NCBI GenBank assembly: GCA_019244045.1
Contig: JAFATF010000538.1
Span: forward strand, 1 to 46,428
Source of the DNA: Acidobacteriota bacterium
GTDB taxonomy: Bacteria; Acidobacteriota; Terriglobia; Terriglobales; Acidobacteriaceae
Direction: 5' to 3'
DNA: 46,428 bases
Below the pieces are notes generated by a model, which saw only the letters and a list, made by a program, of their open reading frames with translations, did not search any database and had not been told where the DNA came from. Both the position numbers and the translations under genes were made by a program. Of the stretch, positions 8,325 to 16,344 are shown piece by piece (the first letter of the stretch is position 1; each line of letters opens with the position of its first letter).

Positions 8325-8630
8325 CTACAGGCGGGCTCCCAAGACGCGCCGTTCGCTGACATTCCTCCGAAGCTCAGGTCGAAATGAGCGGAAAGCCTGC
8401 ACGAGCTGCTCCACGTGGTTTCGGAGTATAGGCTCTTCGCCCTCGGTAATGGGACGGATGTCCCGGTATGCGGCAAGACTCCGCTCGATCAGCTGCTCCC
8501 AAGATTCGGTCGCAATGATCCTGGCACACTCTGCGCATGCGTACCAGGTGACGCTGCCGTGAACGGTCGGGTACTGCTGCAAATCAGCCGCATTTCCGCA
8601 AAAGTCGCAGCAGGAAGACGAACATTGCAT
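8325..8630 (-). CDS. Small zinc-ribbon-like hypothetical protein
   Basis: A 101-residue protein with a likely metal site made of two Cys pairs: CDFCG near residues 8-12 and CAEC near 32-35, within WYACAECARIIATESWEQLIERSL. This layout (CDFC, about 20 residues, A-C-x-E-C-x-x-(I/L)-I, then W..L..RS) is also seen in small uncharacterised actinobacterial and acidobacterial proteins, as I remember them. The C-terminal half is helical and charged. The start at ATG 8630 has AAGGAGTG on the minus strand at 8636-8643. It is probably a structural zinc ribbon with a protein- or nucleic-acid-binding role; no function can be stated. Confidence 0.7.
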   Translation of the reverse strand: MQCSSSCCDFCGNAADLQQYPTVHGSVTWYACAECARIIATESWEQLIERSLAAYRDIRPITEGEEPILRNHVEQLVQAFRSFRPELRRNVSERRVLGARL

Positions 8631-9227
8631 GTGCTCACTCCTTGTCTGATCTTGTTAATCCTTGCCCAAGCCATAGGTCAATGCCGAAGATTGGTGCAGA
8701 ATCATTGAGATCCACATTTACGACCTTGTTTTGCACAGAGACTCTTATCCTTGCTCATGCAGAAAAGACTGACCTTGAATTGTGTGACTCGATTCAATGG
8801 TCGGCTTCTCCTGTTGCCCTTACGGCCACTTCACTGCTTCTTGGCATTCAACTGCGTCCCAGGTTTATTTAAAAATTACCGCAGCACCTCGCTTGCACCC
8901 GGTAACCGTTCCCCACGTAACAGCAGACACGCACCTGACGTAGAAGGGCTGTCACGAAAAATTACAGAGCTACAGAGTCTGCAGAACGAAAGAGCCGCGC
9001 TTGTTTCACAAGCAGGATTCCCCGTCCTCGGCAGTTGACGAGACTTCACGAGGAGTAGAGGCAAGGCTGGGCGTGTACACCAAGAGTTGACAAAGTGCTG
9101 AGCACACATATCAGCTTTTTTCCTTTTCCTGGTATGCTTCCTCAGGGCAGTGCGATGACGCCAGCTGTAGCCTGGGCCGGCCATAGAGGGGCCCGTCCCG
9201 CACCAAGCCAGGCAAACCGGGAATAAA
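8631..9227. other. Divergent spacer, nothing recognised
   Basis: This lies between a minus-strand small gene and the plus-strand methyltransferase. The frames here look non-coding, and I find no RNA gene or notable repeat. It presumably carries both promoters. Confidence 0.5.
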
Positions 9228-9848
9228 GTGAACCGTCTCCACAGATGGTATTGCCGATCAAGCGGCTGGAAAAAGAAGCTTGAAACCGAAATCCTTCCCT
9301 GGGCGCTCGAGGGCGTTGAAATGGGCGATCATGTTCTTGAGGTAGGTCCCGGCCCAGGACTGACGACCGATTGGCTGGGCGGTCGGGTGATTGCCCTCAC
9401 CTGTCTGGAACTGGATTCGGAGCTGGCGCGTTCACTGGCACAGCGCACAGCTGCACGCGGCATCCGCGTGCACTGCGGCAACGGAACACACATGCCCTAT
9501 CGGGACTGTTCGTTCTCTGCCCTGGTATTGTTCACCGTGTTGCACCATGTTCCCTCGGCCGCATTGCAGAATCGGCTGTTCGCGGAAGCGCACCGCGTGC
9601 TCCGGCCCGGCGGAAACTTCGTTGGCGTCGATAGCATGCCCTCATTGTGGATGACGCTGTTTCACATTAGTGACACGCTCGTGCCGGTCGATCCGACGCA
9701 CCTGCCGGATAGACTTCAATCTGTGGGCTTCCAAGAAATCAAGATTGGTCTCGGGCGGGGGCGATTTCGATTCTCTGCCCAACGCCCAAAGGGACTAGGC
9801 CGATCTGACGATGAAGGCAGTTCTCGTCATGGGTCTTCAACTTCCTGA
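9228..9848 (+). CDS. Class I SAM-dependent methyltransferase
   Basis: A 206-residue protein with the Rossmann methyltransferase core. Motif I is VLEVGPGPGLTTDWL at about residues 36-50, the acidic end of strand 2 is in LELDSEL, motif II is the GNGTHMPY region (the G.GT.LP step of this family), then FTVLHHV and VLRPGGNFVGVD, which match the Methyltransf_11 pattern. It would transfer a methyl group from S-adenosylmethionine to an unknown small molecule or lipid. The start is GTG 9228 with only a weak upstream purine stretch. The last 30 residues are polar and may be a non-family tail. It converges on the cox operon, with no evident functional link. Confidence 0.82.
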   Translation: MNRLHRWYCRSSGWKKKLETEILPWALEGVEMGDHVLEVGPGPGLTTDWLGGRVIALTCLELDSELARSLAQRTAARGIRVHCGNGTHMPYRDCSFSALVLFTVLHHVPSAALQNRLFAEAHRVLRPGGNFVGVDSMPSLWMTLFHISDTLVPVDPTHLPDRLQSVGFQEIKIGLGRGRFRFSAQRPKGLGRSDDEGSSRHGSSTS

Positions 9849-9909
9849 TTGAGGCGATTGAGGGCCGGAGGCCTTGCGCCGTCTTCCTGCCGAACGTCGC
9901 TTCGAGAGA

Positions 9910-10194
9910 TTACCACCCGCCGGTGTTTTGGGAGCGGCGATCATAGTAGTGATGCCGTTTGCGGTAAGTCATGACGGTGAGAACTACGGATGTGAATACA
10001 GGTGGGATAACCAGAATCAAGATGCCGCTGCGCAAAGCTTGAATAAAGCGGCTGGTCGAGGCAGCGGCTTGGGTGTAGCAGAGAGCACAGCTCTGGGAAA
10101 AGGCCGGTAGCGGACCGGCGAGCGCGAGGACGATCAGGAGAGCGCAGCTACTAAAAAGCAAAAAGCGCGTGGAGGACAACAGCGTATTCCTCAC
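9910..10194 (-). CDS. Small membrane protein with CxxC, end of cox operon
   Basis: A 94-residue protein with an N-terminal signal or anchor (residues about 9-32, LLFSSCALLIVLALAGPLPAF), a SCALC motif just after it, then a second membrane segment (about 56-76) and a basic His/Tyr/Arg tail. The orientation would put the CxxC in the periplasm. The GTG start at 10194 overlaps the TGA of the subunit IV gene (GTGA), so the two are translationally coupled and it belongs to the cytochrome oxidase operon. The CxxC could be a redox pair or a metal-binding site used in oxidase assembly; this is inference. I do not recognise a named family. Confidence 0.7.
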   Translation of the reverse strand: MRNTLLSSTRFLLFSSCALLIVLALAGPLPAFSQSCALCYTQAAASTSRFIQALRSGILILVIPPVFTSVVLTVMTYRKRHHYYDRRSQNTGGW

Positions 10195-10550
10195 TGTACG
10201 GACCCCGTCTTGTATTGGGAGTTGGGCGCGCCTAACTCCATGCGGTAACTATCGGTCCAGCTGTATTGCAAGGCCAGCAACACGAAAATGACTACAACGG
10301 CGAGCCATGTAACAAAGTTGCGCCGCTCCGAACCCACATGCATGAAGAACATAATAGCCAGGCCCGCCTCTGCAATCCCAATGGCCAGCATGCGCGCAAA
10401 CATTTGAAATCCAGCCACGTGTGAATAGGCGACGACAAACTGCAGCGCAGCCAGGACCAAGATGCAGCCATAAACAACCAGAAACCGTCCCAGGCCGCCG
10501 GTGTACTCGGCTGCTCCACCATTCTCGCGGGTTTCGATCGTCATGTGCAT
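10191..10550 (-). CDS. coxD: Cytochrome c oxidase subunit IV
   Basis: A 119-residue protein with three membrane helices: about 23-45, 52-72 and 78-97. It has the usual prokaryotic subunit IV pattern, including MLAIGIAEAGLAIMFFMHV, where the Met-His pair in helix 2 is typical of the COX4_pro family. It is an accessory subunit that stabilises the heme-copper oxidase in the inner membrane. An ATG at 10550 and a second at 10544 are both possible; GAGG precedes the first. It follows the second coxC by 33 bases and is coupled to the next gene by a GTGA overlap. Confidence 0.88.
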   Translation of the reverse strand: MHMTIETRENGGAAEYTGGLGRFLVVYGCILVLAALQFVVAYSHVAGFQMFARMLAIGIAEAGLAIMFFMHVGSERRNFVTWLAVVVIFVLLALQYSWTDSYRMELGAPNSQYKTGSVQ

Positions 10551-10583
10551 ATCGCGGCCTCGCTCCCGTTCTGCTGCTAGAAA

Positions 10584-11213
10584 TCAATGCGCCACGTTCA
10601 TCAGATATACGAATGGAACCACGAACATCCAGACCAAGTCGACAAAGTGCCAATACAGGCCCAGGATTTCGATGTCATCGGAATTGTAACGACCACCACG
10701 ATAGCGCCAGCCTACCGCCAGCAAAGCGACAACCCCGCCTGCCACATGCGTCAAATGCAAGCCGGTAATGCTGAAAAAGGCGGAACCGAACAGGGCTGAC
10801 CCCCAGGGATTATGGGCGAGGGTGACGCCCTCGCTGATCATGCCGAACCATTCCCGGATGTGAAGGATTGCGAAGATGATTCCCAGGACGGCCGTAATGT
10901 TGATCCAGCGCAGGCTTTGACTCTTGCGCGCCAATTTGGCATCTCGTACACCCAGCAGGATGGTCAAGCTGCTGGTGATGAGGACGAAAGTCATCACGCC
11001 GGCGTTCACCACCGTCGGCGTCTTGAAGGGCGTGGGCCAGTTTGGCGTTCCATTGCGTAAGAATCCGTACGCCACCAGGCAGCCGGCAAAGGTGGCGGCG
11101 TCGGCGATGATGAACAGCCACATGGCGAGTTTCTTGGTGGGAATGCCAAAAGGCGAGGACCGCGCGTGCACTGCGGGCGCGTGTAGATCGAACGCTGCAT
11201 CAGATTGACTCAA
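10584..11213 (-). CDS. coxC: Cytochrome c oxidase subunit III (copy 2)
   Basis: A 209-residue five-helix subunit III. Typical features are KLAMWLFIIADAATFAG in the first membrane helix, the IREWFGMISEG stretch, GLHLTHVAGG, and the C-terminal YWHFVDLVWMFVVPFVYL. Subunit III supports proton uptake and stability of subunit I. The start is TTG at 11213 with GGGAGG upstream, which puts it 72 bases after the previous coxC. It is clearly diverged from the preceding paralogue (11286-11963), so the operon encodes two subunit III-type proteins rather than a recent duplicate. Confidence 0.9.
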   Translation of the reverse strand: MSQSDAAFDLHAPAVHARSSPFGIPTKKLAMWLFIIADAATFAGCLVAYGFLRNGTPNWPTPFKTPTVVNAGVMTFVLITSSLTILLGVRDAKLARKSQSLRWINITAVLGIIFAILHIREWFGMISEGVTLAHNPWGSALFGSAFFSITGLHLTHVAGGVVALLAVGWRYRGGRYNSDDIEILGLYWHFVDLVWMFVVPFVYLMNVAH

Positions 11214-11285
11214 ATGTGCCTCCCAAGACCCCTCTCCGGCTCACCGAGCAGGCCAGGCCTGTTCCAGAGCCCGGAGACACAAAGG

Positions 11286-11963
11286 TTAGAATTTCAGCCA
11301 TAAAAGCAGGAGCAGATAGAGCCAAAGAACGTCCATGAAATGCCAGTAGTACGATGCCGTGTCCATAGTACTGCGCCGGAGGGTCGGAATTTGCTTGCTC
11401 AGCCGGGAGATGACCAGGACCAAACCGCCCAGCCCCCCCAATAGGTGCAGAGCATGCATAGCCGTAAGCACGTAGAAAAATGAGCTGCTCGGGTTGGTGG
11501 CCAGATAAAGCCCTTGCGCCTTGAGCTGCATCCACGCTGCAAACTGGCCTGCAACAAAGATCAAGCCCATGGCCAGTGTGACATAGAGCCATCCCAGGGG
11601 TATGGCACGGCGAGAATCGAACCCACGCGCAAATGCCGCCACCCGACGACGTGAGACTTCCAGGGTCATACTGCTAGCCAACAGGATTACGGTGTTGAAG
11701 TACAGGACGGAGGGCAGAGCAAAGTGCCGCCAATCCAAGGCCGAGCCCTGACGCACCACCAAAGCACTGGTAAAGGCGGCAAAAGTCATGCTGATGGCGG
11801 CCAGACCTACCCAGATCCCGGTTCGAGAAGCGCCCGAGGAATGATCGGCCAGCATCCGCAAGTTGCCTTCGCTTGGATTTCTAGGCCAAGCGCCCTTGCC
11901 AGCGCCCAGCTCGGGAGCGTGGATCGCATTGACTGCGGGCGGCTCGTGAATTGTGGTTGCCAT
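11286..11963 (-). CDS. coxC: Cytochrome c oxidase subunit III (copy 1)
   Basis: A 225-residue subunit III-type protein with an N-terminal cytoplasmic tail of about 45 residues and five membrane helices. Family marks are GIWVGLAAISMTFAAFTSA, AMHALHLLGGLGGL and the C-terminal YYWHFMDVLWLYLLLLL. The ATG at 11963 has GAGGTAG on the minus strand just upstream, and only 23 bases separate it from coxA. It is shorter than the 7-helix mitochondrial type, as is usual for bacterial operons with a tandem pair. Which copy assembles with CoxA/CoxB, or whether both do, cannot be told from the sequence. Confidence 0.9.
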   Translation of the reverse strand: MATTIHEPPAVNAIHAPELGAGKGAWPRNPSEGNLRMLADHSSGASRTGIWVGLAAISMTFAAFTSALVVRQGSALDWRHFALPSVLYFNTVILLASSMTLEVSRRRVAAFARGFDSRRAIPLGWLYVTLAMGLIFVAGQFAAWMQLKAQGLYLATNPSSSFFYVLTAMHALHLLGGLGGLVLVISRLSKQIPTLRRSTMDTASYYWHFMDVLWLYLLLLLWLKF

Positions 11964-11986
11964 GATGTACTACCTCAACTTCCCAG

Positions 11987-13771
11987 CTATTTCTCGTCGT
12001 GTACGGTCTGTACTTGTTCTGGTGAGTCCTGCATTACGTAATCGCCGCTCGAAGCTTCGATGCCGTACTGATAGGGATCATGATAGACGACCGGAAGCTT
12101 GCCACCAAAGTTGTCAAACGGAGGAGGGGAGGGAATTGTCCACTCCAACGACGTGGCTTCCCAGGGATTTTGTGGCGCCTTGGGGCCGCGGAAACGGCTG
12201 TAAATCAGGTTATACAAGAAGATTAACTGGGCCGCCCCCGTCACCAGGGCGGCGACGGTAATGAATTTGTGCACCCCGAGCAGCGGCTGCAGGTAATCAT
12301 CGACGAAAGCCTGATAGCGACGGACGTTGCCAGCTATTCCAAGATAGTGGAAGGGCATAAAGATGGAGTATGCACCGACGAATGTAAACCAAAAATGGAT
12401 CTTGCCCAGAGTCTCGTTCATCATCCGCCCGGTCACCTTTGAAAACCAGAAGTAGGTTCCCGCGAAAATACCGAATATAGCCGCGATGGCCATGGTGAAG
12501 TGGAAATGACCGACCACGAAATAGGTTGCATGTAGAAGAATGTCAAGCGAAGGTTGCGCGAGGAAAAAGCCGCTGACGCCACCGCTGACAAACAGCGAAA
12601 TGAAACCCAGCGCAAACAGAGAAGCGGAGTTGATGCGCAGCTTCGCGCCATACAAACTGCCGATCCAGATTAAGACAATGATCGTGGATGGTATGGTAAT
12701 CGCCAGCGTGGGGAAGGAAAACACAATAGAGGAGAAAGGATTCATCCCGCTCACGAACATATGGTGCCCGTAAACCATGTAGCTCAGAAAGGCCAAGGCA
12801 GCCATGGAATAGATCAGCACGCGATGGCTGAGCATCGGTCGCCGCATATTCGTGATCAGTACGTGGGAGACCACTCCCATGCCCGGGACAATCGCGACAT
12901 AGACTTCAGGGTGTCCGAAAAACCAGAACAGATGTTGCCATAAAAGCGTCGATCCTCCTGAGTGTGGCTGCAGTTGATCGTTCACCACAAGATTCGAGGC
13001 AACAAAGAAACTGGTCCCAGCCACATGGTCCAAGATGAGCAGTATGCAAGCCGGCATCAACACGGCGAAAGCGGTTAGGCCCATGGCCGAAGTGATGAAC
13101 CATGCCCATACGGTCAGCGGCAGGCGCATCATGCTCATACCCTTGCAGCGCATGTCCAGGGTCGTCGAAATGAAGTTCAGCGAGCCGAGCAACTGCCCGA
13201 CACAAAAGATGGCGAGGGACGCTGCCCACAGTACTTGGCCGAGACCCTGGCCCGGTCCCGCCACCGCACCGAGGGCGCTTAAGGGTGCATACCCCGTCCA
13301 TCCGGATAGGGGGGGACCGTCGGGAACGAAGAACGCGGCCAGCGCTACTACAAAGGCTACGAACGTCACCCAGAACGACATCATATTGAAATGAGGGAAG
13401 GGCATGTCTTCGGCTCCCACCTGAATGGGCAGGAAGTAGTTCCCGAAGCCCGCAAAGGGTGCCGTCGTGAGCACAAAGAAGACCATGAACGTGCCGTGCA
13501 TGGTCATCAGTTGCAAGTAGTACTCGGGGGTGGGAATCCCTCCTGGCGCGCCGTTCTTCGACAGCAATTGCAACCCCGGAATTGACAGCGTGGGCCAGCC
13601 CAGGTGCAGTCTCATGATCCATGACAGCACCATGCCAATCAGTACGGCTAGGAGAGCCAAGCCGTAGTATTGCTCGCCGATGACCTTGTGATCGAGGCTG
13701 AAGACATGTTTGCGGATAAACCCCTGCGGAGGGGCATGGTGGTGTACAGCTGGCACGTGCATGTCATGCAT
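11987..13771 (-). CDS. coxA: Cytochrome c oxidase subunit I (type A1)
   Basis: A 594-residue heme-copper oxidase core with twelve or more membrane helices. Ligands are visible: H92 for low-spin heme (MTMHGTFM), the CuB site FGHPEVY with H287 and cross-linkable Y291, the His pair in YGHHMF at 336-337, and H422/H424 in GHFHF for the two hemes. E289 in GHPEV marks a type A1 enzyme with a D-channel. It reduces oxygen to water and pumps protons across the inner membrane. The start at ATG 13771 is preceded by GGAGG at a rather long spacing; a second ATG nine bases later is possible. The open frame extends 55 codons further upstream into coxB, which I reject. No fused subunit III is present; separate coxC genes follow. 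Confidence 0.95.
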   Translation of the reverse strand: MHDMHVPAVHHHAPPQGFIRKHVFSLDHKVIGEQYYGLALLAVLIGMVLSWIMRLHLGWPTLSIPGLQLLSKNGAPGGIPTPEYYLQLMTMHGTFMVFFVLTTAPFAGFGNYFLPIQVGAEDMPFPHFNMMSFWVTFVAFVVALAAFFVPDGPPLSGWTGYAPLSALGAVAGPGQGLGQVLWAASLAIFCVGQLLGSLNFISTTLDMRCKGMSMMRLPLTVWAWFITSAMGLTAFAVLMPACILLILDHVAGTSFFVASNLVVNDQLQPHSGGSTLLWQHLFWFFGHPEVYVAIVPGMGVVSHVLITNMRRPMLSHRVLIYSMAALAFLSYMVYGHHMFVSGMNPFSSIVFSFPTLAITIPSTIIVLIWIGSLYGAKLRINSASLFALGFISLFVSGGVSGFFLAQPSLDILLHATYFVVGHFHFTMAIAAIFGIFAGTYFWFSKVTGRMMNETLGKIHFWFTFVGAYSIFMPFHYLGIAGNVRRYQAFVDDYLQPLLGVHKFITVAALVTGAAQLIFLYNLIYSRFRGPKAPQNPWEATSLEWTIPSPPPFDNFGGKLPVVYHDPYQYGIEASSGDYVMQDSPEQVQTVHDEK

Positions 13772-13827
13772 ATTGGGCTCGCCTCCGTGCAAAAGACGTC
13801 CGCTGCATACCGGAGCGGGTTGGTGGC

Positions 13828-14625
13828 CTACTGCTGGCTGGCCTGCTGCTTCAGCCAGGCGTCGAAGTCTGCCTGAGACATAACATTGAGATAGGCTTTC
13901 ATATTGTAGTGTCCCAGGCCACATAATTGCGTACAAACGATTTCGTACCTGCCGACCTTGTTCGTGGTGAAATGTACGGACACGTCAAGTCCGGGGACAA
14001 AGTCCTGCTGGATGCGGAGTTCCCGTACAAAGAAGGAGTGGCCGACGTCCTTGGCGTGCATAAGCAAGTGAATTTCACGATTGACCGGCACCGCCAGTTC
14101 GGCGGTGACGATGTCGTCCTTAGCTTCCGGATCGTGATCAGGATCCAAGCCAAAGAAATTCTGCGTCCCTTCGTTGATCAGATCGGGATGCAGAGGGCCG
14201 AATTTTCCGTCCGGTCCGGGGTAGCGGAAATAAAAGGCGAACTGTCCTGCCTGCGCTTGTATCCGCATGGCGTTTGGCCCGGGGGCGGTGAAGTATATGC
14301 CCGCCCACGCCCGCGCACCAAAAGCTCCCAGCGCGAATACCTCGACGCCAACCAAAATAACGGCAGCGGCTACCAACCCGCGCGCACCCCCGGGAAAGCT
14401 GCCGATTCGACCTTGGGTACGTGAAAATTTCCACACAAAAACGCCGAGGATGATCTGCGCGGCCAGAAAGGAAATACCCGCCTCAGCCATGGTCTCCGAC
14501 ATCTGCTCGTCGATGAGCGGCCCATGGGTTGAAATGTCGACAGGCGGCACGAATGTATGCATTAGGATCGGGATGGCCGATCCTATGGCAATCAGGATCA
14601 CGGTTACGGCGAATAATTTGGCCAT
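13828..14625 (-). CDS. coxB: Cytochrome c oxidase subunit II
   Basis: A 265-residue subunit with a leading hydrophobic segment, a second membrane helix pair around residues 45-100, and a periplasmic cupredoxin domain. The binuclear CuA site reads H (in GHSFFV) ... CTQLCGLGHYNM, giving both Cys, the His and the Met. The usual Glu between the two Cys (CxELC) is Gln here. CuA receives electrons from a soluble or bound carrier and passes them to CoxA. No cytochrome c domain is fused at the C-terminus, so the donor must be a separate protein; the diheme cytochrome and cupredoxin encoded just upstream are candidates. The start at ATG 14625 has GAGGGA upstream; a longer in-frame start at 14775 would overlap the cupredoxin gene and is unlikely. 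Confidence 0.93.
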   Translation of the reverse strand: MAKLFAVTVILIAIGSAIPILMHTFVPPVDISTHGPLIDEQMSETMAEAGISFLAAQIILGVFVWKFSRTQGRIGSFPGGARGLVAAAVILVGVEVFALGAFGARAWAGIYFTAPGPNAMRIQAQAGQFAFYFRYPGPDGKFGPLHPDLINEGTQNFFGLDPDHDPEAKDDIVTAELAVPVNREIHLLMHAKDVGHSFFVRELRIQQDFVPGLDVSVHFTTNKVGRYEIVCTQLCGLGHYNMKAYLNVMSQADFDAWLKQQASQQ

Positions 14626-14684
14626 ATTCCCTCGCCTGCATGTACGTTCGCAAAGGCGCCGTTGAGCGACAAAGGCGCTGCGAG

Positions 14685-15431
14685 TTATTTCCCCTTGAAG
14701 GTGAAATCTGCGGTTGCCGGTTTCCCAGCTGCCACGGTGACTTTCTGAGTCTGTGTCCCGAGTGTTTCCTGCCATGCGGTGACCGTATAGCTGCCCGGCG
14801 GAACACCGCTAATGGTGTAAGCACCCTTCTCATCGGTCACGGCATTCGGTCCCTTCACCACCGCCATGTACCCGTGCATCCAGGGATGGATATTGCACTT
14901 GACCTGGATCGCAACTTCCTCGCCCGGCCACGAGGTATCGATCGGCGGGGCCCCGGGGGGCTGTGATTTATTCCACTGATTGTTCCCTCCACCTGCTTTC
15001 GGGAGGGGGTGAATATTGTGCGAGGTGGGATCGCTGTTAGTGACCAGAAAGTGCTGATTTGCGTCGAGCGCCATCACATGCGGGATGTACTGGCAGCCCT
15101 TCTGATCCCATTTCGGTTTCTCCGAGGAGACCGCACTTGCCGCCGATCCACTGAGTCCTTCGGAAATATACAGCACCACCCACTCGAGACTGCCGTCCGG
15201 CCCGACGACTACGTTTTCAGTCTTTACCGGGTTGCTGGCATGTAACTTTTGGCAGTACGGTTCCTTAGACATGTCGATGGGACGCTCATGGGGCGGTGTT
15301 CCCGTAAATTTGACGGTCCCTGTGATCTTGCCTTCGCCGGCGGCACTCACGTTTGTGCTGAGCACGAGTGCGCCAAGGGCAAACAGAACGAGCGCAGAAA
15401 AGGCTGCGGTAATTTTATAGCGAATTGTCAT
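14685..15431 (-). CDS. Secreted cupredoxin-like protein with Ig-like C-terminal domain
   Basis: A 248-residue exported protein with a signal peptide of about 30 residues. The central part looks like a type-1 copper domain: a His in SHNIHPLP and then VKCNIHPWM, giving the C-x2-H-x2-M spacing known from amicyanin. The last 60 residues (YTISGVPPGSYTVTAWQE) match a carboxypeptidase regulatory-like beta-sandwich. It may carry electrons in the periplasm between the cytochromes encoded upstream and CuA of CoxB, or help copper delivery; both are inference. An alternative ATG at 15464 overlaps the cytochrome stop codon (TAATG) and would add eleven polar residues. I prefer 15431 because it leads directly into the signal peptide, but coupling from 15464 is possible. 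Confidence 0.8.
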   Translation of the reverse strand: MTIRYKITAAFSALVLFALGALVLSTNVSAAGEGKITGTVKFTGTPPHERPIDMSKEPYCQKLHASNPVKTENVVVGPDGSLEWVVLYISEGLSGSAASAVSSEKPKWDQKGCQYIPHVMALDANQHFLVTNSDPTSHNIHPLPKAGGGNNQWNKSQPPGAPPIDTSWPGEEVAIQVKCNIHPWMHGYMAVVKGPNAVTDEKGAYTISGVPPGSYTVTAWQETLGTQTQKVTVAAGKPATADFTFKGK

Positions 15432-15463
15432 TGCCTTGTTTTCTCCTGATTTCACGCCCCCCA

Positions 15464-16339
15464 TTACTGAGGATTGTTGGCAGGCGGCTGCGCAGCGCCT
15501 GCGATCGGTTTCAAACCGAGCTGCTTAGCGATCTGTTTCTCCTTGCTGTTCATAGGCTGCAGAGTTCGCAGATAGAACACCAGGTCCCAGGCCTCGTCGG
15601 GTTTGACGTTATCAACAAACGAGGGCATAGGCGACCCGTCCAAACCGGTCATGAAGTCCTTGTACATCTGCCAATCCGCTGTGCCGCACTTGAACTTCTC
15701 GCTATCGTGGAAGTTGAAGGGTCGAATGGGGCGGTTCTCATCGTCGGTTAGGGTGTCGGCCGACGGACCGTTGCCGCGACCCTCGACGCCGTGGCATTTC
15801 CAACACTCTAACTTCTGATAGAGCGTCTGGCCGACCTTAATGCGATCTGCCGTGGGCTCAGGTTCTTTCGGAATTTCGATGGGAGTACCCGACTTCTCCT
15901 TCAGCCAGCGGGGCGAAAAGTGCTTCACATAGGCAACCAAATTGACGCGATCGTGGTTGGTTAGCGGCAGCCAATGCGGCATATTGGAATTGACGAGGCC
16001 GCGCCCGATCGTGTCGTAGAGGTCCTGGTCGGTAGGCAGTGTTCCGGTGGGTGTGGAGCGGCAACGAAAAGTGGCGGTGGTGAAGTTCCTGGGTTTGGGA
16101 TCGATCCACTGGGCGTTCTCCCCCTGTCCGTCTCCCAGCGGTCCGTGGCAGCCTATGCAGAAGCGCTTGTAAATCGGCTGTCCAACCCTGGCTTGCCCTG
16201 TCATTTTGCCAACGTGGGCTTCCAGGTTCAAGCGCTGATCCTCACTTGATTGGGTCTCCTGCCCCCAACCATACAGCGCCGTGAGCAGGATAACTGCAAA
16301 GATCGTCAACCGGGTTGCTGATCTCGTTCGCATCCTCAA
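15464..16339 (-). CDS. Diheme cytochrome c, periplasmic
   Basis: A 291-residue protein with a signal peptide (to about residue 26) and two class I cytochrome c domains. Heme motifs are CIGCH near residue 61 and CWKCH near 179. Likely axial Met ligands are in SNMPHW and GSPMPSF. The stretch PRNFTTATFRCRST is typical of a cytochrome family found beside respiratory chains. It would shuttle electrons in the periplasm. Its place between the outer-membrane cytochrome-porin and the cupredoxin/coxB genes matches that of the diheme Cyc1 in the Acidithiobacillus ferrooxidans rus operon, although its sequence may not be orthologous. The gene begins 5 bases after the porin gene ends, so the two are co-transcribed. 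Confidence 0.9.
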   Translation of the reverse strand: MRMRTRSATRLTIFAVILLTALYGWGQETQSSEDQRLNLEAHVGKMTGQARVGQPIYKRFCIGCHGPLGDGQGENAQWIDPKPRNFTTATFRCRSTPTGTLPTDQDLYDTIGRGLVNSNMPHWLPLTNHDRVNLVAYVKHFSPRWLKEKSGTPIEIPKEPEPTADRIKVGQTLYQKLECWKCHGVEGRGNGPSADTLTDDENRPIRPFNFHDSEKFKCGTADWQMYKDFMTGLDGSPMPSFVDNVKPDEAWDLVFYLRTLQPMNSKEKQIAKQLGLKPIAGAAQPPANNPQ

Positions 16340-16344
16340 TCCTC

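Noticed and set aside
11605-11630. tRNA-like T-loop (GGGTTCGATTC on the minus strand)
   Set aside because: It lies inside the coxC reading frame (RGFDSRR), its T-stem pairs poorly, and no anticodon or D arm fits upstream.
13772-13936. Longer N-terminus for coxA
   Set aside because: The extra 55 codons overlap coxB and have no hydrophobic or family-like content; ATG 13771 is followed by the conserved CoxA start.
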